A stretch of DNA of 7,170 nucleotides from Candidatus Woesearchaeota archaeon (GTDB lineage: Archaea > Nanobdellota > Nanobdellia > Woesearchaeales > WAPJ01): assembly GCA_015519985.1 (NCBI GenBank), contig WIAN01000041.1, positions 1 through 7,170 on the forward strand, in the 5' to 3' direction. The notes under the pieces are model-generated. The model was not told where the DNA came from. It did no database searches and saw nothing but the letters and a program-made list of their open reading frames with translations. How positions within the stretch are numbered: the first letter of the stretch is position 1; each line of letters opens with the position of its first letter. Of the stretch, positions 1 to 5,452 are shown one piece after another. A program made the position numbers and the translations under genes.

Positions 1-23
1 CTTGAACATTTAACTTTAAACAT
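1..23 (-). CDS. 5' end of an unidentified gene running off the left edge
   Basis: Only the first seven complete codons are visible, reading M-F-K-V-K-C-S, so no function can be given. The start is chosen from its context. The ATG at 23-21 is preceded on its strand by a run of six T, as at most other starts in this window. A TATA box with an A-rich BRE is centred 26.5 bp upstream. An in-frame ATG at 32-30 would lie only about 18 bp from that TATA box and is less likely. The gene lies downstream of L15e on the same strand but has its own promoter, so it is probably a separate transcription unit. Confidence 0.5.
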
Positions 24-45
24 AAAAAACATATTAGTATGGTTA

Positions 46-59
46 TTTATATACTTTTC
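46..59 (-). promoter_or_regulatory. Archaeal promoter (BRE GAAAAG + TATATAAA) for the left-edge gene
   Basis: Read on the minus strand, GAAAAG (59-54) is followed directly by TATATAAA (53-46). The TATA centre is 26.5 bp before the ATG at 23, which predicts a leaderless transcript. The element is very similar to the promoters before 847, 1931, 4655 and 5453. Confidence 0.6.
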
Positions 60-99
60 TATTTTATCGTACAATAATTAAATAAAATAAAGAATAAGT

Positions 100-105
100 A
101 AAAAA
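100..105 (-). terminator. rpl15e: Probable oligo-T terminator of the L15e gene
   Basis: Six consecutive T on the minus strand begin four bases after the L15e stop codon, and more T-rich sequence follows. Short T tracts without a hairpin are the usual intrinsic termination signal in archaea. The next minus-strand gene has its own promoter further on, which fits a transcript end here. Confidence 0.45.
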
Positions 106-108
106 GTT

Positions 109-696
109 TTATATTCTTTTTCTTCTGTTTATTTTTCTTTTATACACTGCATTTTTGCTTGGTCTTAATTTTTCTGCTCCTATTCCTTTATTTCTTAATC
201 CTCTGCTTTTTTTTCCTGAAGAGGTTAAACCTCTGAATGCTCTTCCTTTTTGTTTTGCTACATTTGATAATTGTTTATCATTTTTTACAGAAGAATGTTC
301 TCTATCCAATAATATTACTTCATACCAATAATTTTTTCCATCTTCTGCTAAATAATATGAGTTTAAAACTTCCATATTAGGATATTTTCTTGCCGCTCTT
401 TCTTCTGCTATCTGTTTGTAACTTTTATCTAAATCTAATCTTAAAGAAGCTCTTTTAGGTCTTCTTCCTCCTGAAGGTCTTGATTTTGATCTTCCTCCTC
501 TTAATAACCTTACTCTTACAACTATTACTCCTTGTTTTGCTTTATATCCTAAACTTCTTGCTCTGTCCAATCTTGTTGGTTTTTCAACTCTTAATATTGC
601 AGGTTCTCTTCTCCAAGAAATCAAATATTGTTTATAATTTTCAATATTTTTTTTTGGTTTTTTCCATAATTCTCTTAAATATTTATATACTCCCAT
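109..696 (-). CDS. rpl15e: Large-subunit ribosomal protein L15e
   Basis: A structural protein of the archaeal 50S ribosomal subunit; the family exists in archaea and eukaryotes (eL15) but not in bacteria. The 195-aa length is normal for the family. Recognisable conserved stretches include the N-terminal [14 protein letters not shown], then [28 protein letters not shown], the basic segment with [37 protein letters not shown] and [16 protein letters not shown], ending in a lysine/arginine-rich tail. The ATG at 696-694 matches the family N-terminus exactly and has a strong GGAGG site eight bases upstream. It is transcribed divergently from the isomerase gene and appears to have a leader of about 60 nt. 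The reading frame is complete with no sign of damage. Confidence 0.97.
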   Translation of the reverse strand: MGVYKYLRELWKKPKKNIENYKQYLISWRREPAILRVEKPTRLDRARSLGYKAKQGVIVVRVRLLRGGRSKSRPSGGRRPKRASLRLDLDKSYKQIAEERAARKYPNMEVLNSYYLAEDGKNYWYEVILLDREHSSVKNDKQLSNVAKQKGRAFRGLTSSGKKSRGLRNKGIGAEKLRPSKNAVYKRKINRRKRI

Positions 697-704
697 TTTT
701 TAGG

Positions 705-709
705 CCTCC
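705..709 (-). promoter_or_regulatory. rpl15e: Shine-Dalgarno site GGAGG of the L15e gene
   Basis: GGAGG on the minus strand lies eight bases before the L15e ATG. It is the only strong ribosome-binding site I see before a gene in this window; the other genes appear to be leaderless. It implies a leadered L15e mRNA. Confidence 0.75.
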
Positions 710-727
710 ATTATATTTTATTTTTTT

Positions 728-758
728 AGGATTCAGGCGAGCCAAGCCTACATTTCCT
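728..758 (-). promoter_or_regulatory. Candidate hairpin at the 5' end of the L15e mRNA leader
   Basis: On the minus strand an outer stem AGGA (758-755) can pair with TCCT (731-728). An inner stem AGGC (749-746) can pair with GCCT (738-735) across a 7-nt loop, with an internal loop between the stems. This is an unusually GC-rich patch in AT-rich surroundings. If the TATA box at 788-781 is used, transcription should begin near 757, which puts the hairpin at the very 5' end of the leader and upstream of the GGAGG site. Many ribosomal proteins control their own mRNA through leader structures, so such a role is possible here but unproven. Confidence 0.35.
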
Positions 759-780
759 ATTATTTGAGAGTTCTATTCTT

Positions 781-794
781 TTTATAAATTTAAC
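781..794 (-). promoter_or_regulatory. rpl15e: Probable promoter of the L15e gene
   Basis: Minus-strand GTTAAA (794-789) is followed by TTTATAAA (788-781). A start about 27 bp downstream would lie near 757 and leave a leader of about 60 nt containing the hairpin and the Shine-Dalgarno site. TTTATAAA is its own reverse complement, so direction is inferred from the BRE-like flank. A nearer A/T-rich element at 711-720 is too close to the ATG to allow a leader with the GGAGG site. Confidence 0.45.
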
Positions 795-811
795 TGAATT
801 TAAAAAATAGT

Positions 812-823
812 AAAGTTTTTAAA
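812..823 (+). promoter_or_regulatory. Promoter (AAAG + TTTTTAAA) of the isomerase gene
   Basis: AAAG at 812-815 and TTTTTAAA at 816-823 form a BRE/TATA pair centred 27.5 bp before the ATG at 847. This predicts a leaderless mRNA. Together with the L15e promoter it makes a divergent promoter region of about 150 bp. Confidence 0.6.
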
Positions 824-846
824 CTATTGTATTTTTGTTTGTTTTT

Positions 847-1878
847 ATGGAAGATTTTGATTTTAAATATGATAAAAGTAATTATATTGATATTATCAAT
901 AGTAAAAGCAGTATTATAAAAAAAGGTGTTGTTGCTGCTCAAAATTATAGTTTTAAAAATGAAGTTAATAAAATTATTATTATGGGGCTTGGAGGCAGTG
1001 GTTTAGCAGGAAGATTAATAAAACAATATTTAGAAGAAATTAGCATCAATATTAAAATTGTTGTTGTTAATGATTATAATACTAAAGAAAAAATTGATAG
1101 TAAAACTGCTGTTTTTGTATGTAGTTATTCAGGCAATACAGAAGAAGCAGTTTATTTTTTTAACAAATACTCTTATTCTATAGGAGAATTTTTTGTATTA
1201 ACAACTAATGGTTTGTTGTTGAAAGATGCTGAAAAAAAGAAAGATGTAAAAATTATAAGAATGCCTTCTGGATTGCCTCCTAGAGTTGCAAGTACAGCTA
1301 TGTTTTTTTCAATTTTGAAAGTTTTAGAAAATTCAAATATTGTTAAAGATCATACTATGATTATAAGTAATCTTTTAAATTTTTTTGAAGATTATAATAA
1401 TAAAAGGGTTTTAACAGATTATAGTAAAAATTTAGCTTTAAAAATAAAAGACAAAATTCCTTTAATCTACACTACTTCAAGACTTGAAAGTTTAGGTTAT
1501 TTTTGGAAGATAAGTTTTAATGAAAATAGTAAAGTTCATGCTTTTAATAATAAACTTCCAGAATTTAATCATAACGAATTAAATGCTTTTGACTATAATC
1601 AAAATTTTTATATTATTTTTTTAATTGACGAAGCAGATTTTAAAAGGAATAGAGAAAGAGTATCAGTTTTAAGAGAAATGTTTTTAAAATTAAACATAGA
1701 AAACACTACAATAATGTTAAAAGGTAATAGTTTGATTGCTAAATATTTTAACAGTATTTATCTTGCAGAATTAACATCTTACTTTTTAGCTTTATTATTA
1801 GAGAAAGACCCTATCGATGTAAAAGTAATAGAAGAGTTTAAAAGAAAAATGAGTGAAAAAAAGTTTTTTTATAAATAG
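847..1878 (+). CDS. pgi/pmi: Bifunctional phosphoglucose/phosphomannose isomerase (SIS-domain type)
   Basis: A cytoplasmic enzyme interconverting fructose 6-phosphate with glucose 6-phosphate and with mannose 6-phosphate, linking glycolysis/gluconeogenesis to the supply of mannose for glycans. The 343-aa product has two SIS domains. The first carries MGLGGSGLAGR (46-56), the phosphosugar-binding CSYSGNTEE (92-100) and PSGLPPR (140-146), all typical of the archaeal PGI/PMI family. In the second, Glu226 (in NENSK) and His242 (in FNHNE) are 16 residues apart, the spacing I recall for the catalytic Glu203/His219 pair of the Pyrobaculum enzyme. A C-terminal LTS Thr (310) precedes the final helices, where the family has a Thr linked to mannose-phosphate activity. 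ATG 847 is chosen over an in-frame TTG at 835 because of the promoter spacing. A T7 run at 1864-1870, inside the last codons, may help end transcription. Confidence 0.93.
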   Translation: MEDFDFKYDKSNYIDIINSKSSIIKKGVVAAQNYSFKNEVNKIIIMGLGGSGLAGRLIKQYLEEISINIKIVVVNDYNTKEKIDSKTAVFVCSYSGNTEEAVYFFNKYSYSIGEFFVLTTNGLLLKDAEKKKDVKIIRMPSGLPPRVASTAMFFSILKVLENSNIVKDHTMIISNLLNFFEDYNNKRVLTDYSKNLALKIKDKIPLIYTTSRLESLGYFWKISFNENSKVHAFNNKLPEFNHNELNAFDYNQNFYIIFLIDEADFKRNRERVSVLREMFLKLNIENTTIMLKGNSLIAKYFNSIYLAELTSYFLALLLEKDPIDVKVIEEFKRKMSEKKFFYK

Positions 1879-1894
1879 TTATTTTTAAGTAATG

Positions 1895-1908
1895 AAAAGT
1901 TTTATATA
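1895..1908 (+). promoter_or_regulatory. Promoter (AAAAG + TTTTATATA) of the first lipoprotein gene
   Basis: AAAAG (1895-1899) is followed directly by TTTTATATA (1900-1908). The TATA core is centred 26.5 bp before the ATG at 1931, the same spacing as the other leaderless promoters here. This is the main reason for preferring 1931 to the upstream in-frame ATG at 1892, which would lie before the TATA box. A second TATA-like element at 1868-1875 could give a leadered transcript. Confidence 0.55.
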
Positions 1909-1930
1909 TTCTTGTTTTTTACTTTCTACT

Positions 1931-3223
1931 ATGAGTTTAGTTGATAGGATAAAAAGATTTGCAAAAAAAAGTGTTGTTATTCCTTTTTTTGTAGGAGCTG
2001 CATTAATAGCAGGATGTAATACACAACAAAATACTGTTCCTTCTTGTAATCCAACAATAGAAGAAAATTTAGCAGTAAAATATGCAAAAAATAATGGTTT
2101 AGAGGAAAGATTGGCAACATTATATTCTCCTCTTGGAGAAAAATGTAGTTTGACAGATGAAGATAAATGGTTTATAGATTTTACAGGAAAAGATTTAGTT
2201 TCAAAAAACGAAATTGGAGAAGAAGAAATTAAAGGTTTTGTTGCAAGATTTGCAACAGACGATAATAAAATTTCCAGTGCTGAAAAAAATGCAATTTTAT
2301 ATTCTTATTTTAATTCTTATGAAAAACTTATTAAAGTAAAAAATCCAGAAGTTAAATTTAGACATGACTTTGTAAGAGGATTTATTTCTATAGATAAAAT
2401 TGCTGAATTTTTAGGACTATTAGATCGTGACTATCAAACAGGTTTAACATTTCCAATAATATACGGAGAAGGAGGAAATTATTATACTTTCCTTTATAGA
2501 GACAAAACCCCGGATAGTGATGCGGATTGCGATACTCTTTTTGAAGCATTTAAAGAAGGATACGATCAAGTAATATATCCTCCAGTTCAAGACCTGCCTT
2601 TTGGAAACAATAGTTTTATCGATTGGATAGTTATAAGAGTATCATACGAAGGAACACTAAGAAACGATAAAGGAACATATACTATTCTTCTTAAACCTTT
2701 AAATCCAGATAAAAGCTTATACAAAGCAGTTAATGCAATACAATTTGCACACGCATTTGAAATAGAAATAGATGGAGTTAGAAAACCTCCAAAAATAGGA
2801 GATATTCTTCCGGGAATAAAAGTAGATGAAAATGGAATACCAATAATAGGAAAATATTATTATTCTTCCACAACAAAACCAACAGGAAGAGTCAATTACG
2901 ATGTAAATGTATACTCTTTTACTCCTTATTTTTCTCAACCTGACAACTTTGAAGATTTTTCTGGAACAAACATTACAGACCCAGAATTTAAAAGAAAACT
3001 ATATTATATAGAATTAGAAGACAGAAGATTCTACCCTTATAACGGATTTATGGTTGAATCACCTATGAAAATAGCGTATGTAGATAATACAAGAATAATA
3101 GTAGATATGACTGGATGGGTAAGTCCGGGTATAAATGTAGATCCAAATGGAGTAGATAAAACAATATGCAAAGTAGAACAATACTTCACAACACCAAACA
3201 GCATTGTCTATAACAACTATTAG
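1931..3223 (+). CDS. Predicted surface lipoprotein, first of a tandem paralogous pair
   Basis: I do not recognise a known family. From ATG 1931 the 430-aa product begins with a basic segment (DRIKRFAKK), then a hydrophobic stretch and the lipobox LIAGC with Cys29, a classic lipoprotein signal. The mature protein should be lipid-anchored on the outer face of the membrane. Besides Cys29 it has only four cysteines (39, 72, 200, 413), enough for two disulfides, and all are matched in order by the next gene. Other shared motifs are PLGxxC, TPDSxxxC, an AHA segment after a KP motif, P-[DE]-NF, a Cys-Lys near the C-terminus and a final Asn/Tyr-rich tail. A short DDNKISSAE segment vaguely resembles a degenerate EF-hand loop, but I would not call one. 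Starting at 1892 would add 13 hydrophobic residues before the basic segment and spoil the signal-peptide layout. Codon style drifts to more C-ending codons towards the 3' end. Confidence 0.85.
   Translation: MSLVDRIKRFAKKSVVIPFFVGAALIAGCNTQQNTVPSCNPTIEENLAVKYAKNNGLEERLATLYSPLGEKCSLTDEDKWFIDFTGKDLVSKNEIGEEEIKGFVARFATDDNKISSAEKNAILYSYFNSYEKLIKVKNPEVKFRHDFVRGFISIDKIAEFLGLLDRDYQTGLTFPIIYGEGGNYYTFLYRDKTPDSDADCDTLFEAFKEGYDQVIYPPVQDLPFGNNSFIDWIVIRVSYEGTLRNDKGTYTILLKPLNPDKSLYKAVNAIQFAHAFEIEIDGVRKPPKIGDILPGIKVDENGIPIIGKYYYSSTTKPTGRVNYDVNVYSFTPYFSQPDNFEDFSGTNITDPEFKRKLYYIELEDRRFYPYNGFMVESPMKIAYVDNTRIIVDMTGWVSPGINVDPNGVDKTICKVEQYFTTPNSIVYNNY
2004..2041 (+). repeat. 38-bp direct repeat, copy 1 (lipobox and mature N-terminus)
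   Basis: This block is identical base for base to 3282-3319 in the next gene. It runs from the end of the signal peptide through the lipobox Cys into the peptide CNTQQNTVP. Outside it the two genes are so diverged that only scattered residues match. Confidence 0.95.
3209..3216 (+). promoter_or_regulatory. Weak TATA-like element before the second lipoprotein gene
   Basis: CTATAACA is centred about 23.5 bp before the ATG at 3236, inside the end of the preceding gene. It departs from the AAAAG-TTTTATA form of the other promoters and the spacing is short. The second gene may therefore be co-transcribed with the first, only 12 bp separating stop and start. Confidence 0.25.
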
Positions 3224-3237
3224 AGTTGGTTTTTTAT
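3222..3237 (+). repeat. 16-bp direct repeat AGAGTTGGTTTTTTAT, copy 1
   Basis: It begins within the stop codon of the first lipoprotein gene and runs into the ATG of the second. An identical copy follows the stop of the second gene (4594-4609). Its T6 run could act as an archaeal terminator. It could also be the footprint of the tandem duplication that made the pair. Confidence 0.85.
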
Positions 3238-4594
3238 GAAATTAAAAAATTTAATATTAGCACTAACAGCAACAGCAGGAATAATAGCAGGATGTAATAC
3301 ACAACAAAATACTGTTCCTGTATGTAAAAATAATCCTGCAATAGAATACGCAAAAAAATTAGGTTTTACAGATTCAGAAGCAGAAATATTCGAACCATTA
3401 GGATTAGACTGCGAAATAGGAACAGAATATGATGATGGAACACCATACGACAAAGTAACAATAGAAAAATTTTGGGAATTATACTCTTCAGAACAAATAA
3501 ATCTAGAAAATATAAAATTAATAGTAAATGAAAGAATGGGAAAAGAAGTAGACAGAGGAGAATGGAGTGCTTTAAACCTAACAATAGAGGTATACAAAAA
3601 ACAAAAAGAAAAAGGACTAATACCACAAAATGCAATTATAACCAATGAAAACTTTTTAACACATTTGAATTTTGACGAATATCCTATCAGTATAGGGGAA
3701 TTAGATAAAGGAAAAAAAGGAGCTTTATCATTGACAAATATTTTATATCAAGAAGAATATGAAGATCCTAATATTGGAAGGACACAAAATTTTTTCGGAT
3801 TGTATTTTTCTAATAATACACCTGTAATTACCCCTGACAGCGAACCAGGATGTAAATATAGAGTTGAAAATAGAACTCAAGGCGAAGACACAGTTTATAG
3901 GTTAAATCATAGAGAAGGAATAAGGGTTATAAATCCTTTTCCATATGAAATTGAAGTAGAAAAAACTGTTAATGAAAACATAAAATATTCTGATGGAAGT
4001 TGGAGCACTTATTTTAAAGTAATAAAGCCTTTTGACAGTAAAATTTTAAGAAATGTTGAATATTTAGCAATAGCACATGCAGCTAGATCAAGAGAAAACA
4101 ATAAAAATTTAGAATTTATAATAGGAAAAAAATATGCTCCTTGGTATTATGATAAAGAAGGAAGTTTCCATTTTCCTTCAAATGAAGAAACTTTTTTAGT
4201 AGTTACTGTTTATCCAGAAAATTTTGATGGAACAAGCAATTATGATTTAGACGTAAATTATGCAAATACAAATCCTAACGCTTTAGGATACAAACAAAGA
4301 ACTGGAACAATAGGAGAATTTACTTTTGTAGAAACAAGACTTCCTAAAGAAATAAATCCTTTGACTGTACCTCCAGATAGAAGAGGAGGAATAAATACTT
4401 TTGATTATGAAGTGCCAATATATGATTCTACAGGGAAAAAAGTAATAGGATATGATATGAGCAACACCATGAGTGAAGGAAGCAATATTCCAGAAAGAAC
4501 AAGATTTACAACAACTTGTAAATATTATACTAATCCACCAAATACACAAAACAACAGCACGGGATATGATAGTTTTAACTATAATTATTATTAA
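3236..4594 (+). CDS. Predicted surface lipoprotein, second of the paralogous pair
   Basis: No known family recognised. The 452-aa product starts MKLKNLILALTATAG and reaches the lipobox IIAGC with Cys20, so it should be exported and lipid-anchored like its neighbour. Its other four cysteines (30, 59, 206, 428) lie in the same order and in similar contexts as those of the upstream paralogue. Shared landmarks are CNTQQNTVP, a YAK motif, PLGLDC, TPDSEPGC, an IAHA segment, NYD-rich strands, PENF, TTCKYY and a C-terminus rich in Asn and Tyr. Most of the rest is diverged, including several insertions. The start is the only reasonable ATG before the signal peptide, and lies 12 bp after the preceding stop. 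The first 400 bp use A- and C-ending codons (Ile nearly always ATA); from about 3650 the gene shifts towards T-ending codons. Function is probably extracellular: adhesion, binding or envelope structure are guesses. Confidence 0.88.
   Translation: MKLKNLILALTATAGIIAGCNTQQNTVPVCKNNPAIEYAKKLGFTDSEAEIFEPLGLDCEIGTEYDDGTPYDKVTIEKFWELYSSEQINLENIKLIVNERMGKEVDRGEWSALNLTIEVYKKQKEKGLIPQNAIITNENFLTHLNFDEYPISIGELDKGKKGALSLTNILYQEEYEDPNIGRTQNFFGLYFSNNTPVITPDSEPGCKYRVENRTQGEDTVYRLNHREGIRVINPFPYEIEVEKTVNENIKYSDGSWSTYFKVIKPFDSKILRNVEYLAIAHAARSRENNKNLEFIIGKKYAPWYYDKEGSFHFPSNEETFLVVTVYPENFDGTSNYDLDVNYANTNPNALGYKQRTGTIGEFTFVETRLPKEINPLTVPPDRRGGINTFDYEVPIYDSTGKKVIGYDMSNTMSEGSNIPERTRFTTTCKYYTNPPNTQNNSTGYDSFNYNYY
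3282..3319 (+). repeat. 38-bp direct repeat, copy 2 (lipobox and mature N-terminus)
   Basis: A perfect match to 2004-2041, covering the same codons in the same frame of the paralogous gene, including every synonymous position. Confidence 0.95.
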
Positions 4595-4609
4595 GAGTTG
4601 GTTTTTTAT
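4594..4609 (+). repeat. 16-bp direct repeat AGAGTTGGTTTTTTAT, copy 2
   Basis: It begins at the last base of the second lipoprotein stop codon and is identical to 3222-3237. Here no ATG follows; the sequence continues ATTAAAAATAAAAAC into the next promoter. The T6 run is a candidate transcription terminator for the lipoprotein gene or genes. Confidence 0.85.
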
Positions 4610-4616
4610 TAAAAAT

Positions 4617-4630
4617 AAAAACTTTTATAA
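4617..4630 (+). promoter_or_regulatory. Promoter (AAAAAC + TTTTATAA) of the Cys-rich protein gene
   Basis: AAAAAC (4617-4622) followed by TTTTATAA (4623-4630), centred 28.5 bp before the ATG at 4655, predicts a leaderless mRNA. The ATG follows a long T run, as at several other starts here. It suggests that the Cys-rich gene is transcribed separately from the lipoprotein pair. Confidence 0.6.
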
Positions 4631-4654
4631 ATTTTTTTTACAATATTTTTTTTT

Positions 4655-5410
4655 ATGAAAGAATATTTTAAGTTTTTAGGTATTTTTTTTACAATTGTAT
4701 TTTTGTTTTTTTCAATCTCTATAGTTTTAGTTAATGCTGGAGTTTTAGATTTTAAAGTTCTTGTAAATAATGACGGAATTCACGGAAGCAAAATAATAGT
4801 TTCATGGTTTCAAGGAGATGATACTTTAAATTTAGGACCCGACCAATGCGGTTTTAACAACATACCAGGAGATGACGTTCCTTACGCATTTAAAAATTCA
4901 GACAGCAGCAATTACCCAAATACAGATTCAGACCCAACAGGATGCAACTATTGTGGAGGAAACACAGCATGCAACGAAGGACTAGCAACAGGAGTAGAAG
5001 ATTATTATTGTGATAGTAAAGGAGTTTGCAGACAATGTACTGGGGCTTGTTCTTCTAGTAGTGATTGTGGTACTGGTTATGATTGTGATTTATCTTCTGG
5101 AAGGTGTAATGCTGCTTGTGTTTGTGATCCTGCTACTTGTAGTGGAAGTGAATGTAATGGTAAAGTTGAAACTGTTTATGATGGTTGTTCTAATAATGTT
5201 TGTACATCTCATACTGTAACTTATGATTGTGATGGTTGTCAAAATACACAAACTGTACAAGTAACCTACAAAGCATGCGGATGTCAAAGCAATATCAATA
5301 AATGTGAAGTATGCCCAGATACAAAAACAGCAAACATATGCCCAGGAGATCCCACTCCAAACTATGACGAATGCAGCACAGACGGAGACTGTGCAAACCC
5401 ACAAAACTAG
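4655..5410 (+). CDS. Secreted or membrane-anchored cysteine-rich protein
   Basis: No specific family recognised. The 251-aa product has a Sec-type signal: KEYFK, a hydrophobic core (about 7-26) and a likely cleavage site after VNA (26-28). The mature part holds 26 cysteines, an even number, so an exported, heavily disulfide-bonded protein is expected. Residues 132-151 fit a C-x5-C-x5-C-x6-C knob (CSSSSDC, GYDC, GRC) of the kind common in small cysteine-rich extracellular modules. At 165-210 there are loose repeats built on V-x-Y-x-x-C (VYDGC, TYDCDGC, TYKACGC). The protein ends with C240-x5-C246 and five more residues, as if another such module began and was cut short. Codons 128-195 use TGT for all 13 cysteines, while the flanks use TGC for 8 of 13. 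By position and export signal it belongs with the two lipoproteins upstream, perhaps as a partner at the cell surface, which is inference. Confidence 0.85.
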   Translation: MKEYFKFLGIFFTIVFLFFSISIVLVNAGVLDFKVLVNNDGIHGSKIIVSWFQGDDTLNLGPDQCGFNNIPGDDVPYAFKNSDSSNYPNTDSDPTGCNYCGGNTACNEGLATGVEDYYCDSKGVCRQCTGACSSSSDCGTGYDCDLSSGRCNAACVCDPATCSGSECNGKVETVYDGCSNNVCTSHTVTYDCDGCQNTQTVQVTYKACGCQSNINKCEVCPDTKTANICPGDPTPNYDECSTDGDCANPQN

Positions 5411-5415
5411 TTTTC

Positions 5416-5430
5416 CAAAAATCTTTTAAA
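5416..5430 (+). promoter_or_regulatory. Promoter (CAAAAAT + CTTTTAAA) of the Rad50-like gene
   Basis: CAAAAAT (5416-5422) followed by CTTTTAAA (5423-5430), centred 26.5 bp before the ATG at 5453. The ATG follows a T7 run. A leaderless transcript is expected, independent of the upstream surface-protein genes. Confidence 0.55.
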
Positions 5431-5452
5431 GTAGTTTTTATTCTATTTTTTT

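Noticed and set aside
101..114. AAAAAGTTTTATAT on the plus strand, a good BRE/TATA match
   Set aside because: A start about 27 bp on would be antisense to the end of L15e with no open frame following. The A run is better explained as the L15e T-tract terminator on the other strand.
697..711. Three-codon frame ATG GAG GCC TAA just before L15e on the minus strand
   Set aside because: It arises because the Shine-Dalgarno sequence follows AT. It is too short to support as a regulatory uORF without RNA or conservation data.
480..767. Plus-strand open frame of 95 aa
   Set aside because: It lies antisense to L15e and its Leu/Phe-rich translation is what an Arg/Lys-rich gene gives when read backwards. 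The L15e assignment is secure.
835..846. TTG start for the isomerase
   Set aside because: ATG 847 is only four codons on and fits the promoter spacing. The extra residues FVF have no match to the family.
1892..1930. Upstream ATG for the first lipoprotein, adding 13 residues
   Set aside because: It lies before the best TATA box, would put hydrophobic residues ahead of the basic segment of the signal peptide, and breaks the promoter-to-ATG spacing seen elsewhere. It cannot be fully excluded, since a TATA-like element also exists at 1868-1875.
2250..2310. EF-hand-like DDNKISSAE in the first lipoprotein
   Set aside because: The first calcium ligand position is not acidic, and the paralogue conserves only a single Asp in a GEW context, so a calcium site is not supported.
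3220..3645. Minus-strand open frames of 141 and 89 aa opposite the second lipoprotein
   Set aside because: They overlap a gene with a clear signal peptide and paralogue. They have no promoter or family resemblance and reflect stop-poor reverse reading of A-rich codons.
4473..4658. 61-aa plus-strand frame overlapping the end of the second lipoprotein
   Set aside because: It sits mostly inside the lipoprotein gene in another frame, has no promoter, and ends in translated T/A-rich spacer.
5010..5404. Other-frame open readings (69 aa plus, 104 aa minus) over the Cys-rich gene
   Set aside because: Their Val/Leu or Ile/Thr-rich low-complexity translations come from the repeated TGT/GAT/ACT codons of the real gene.
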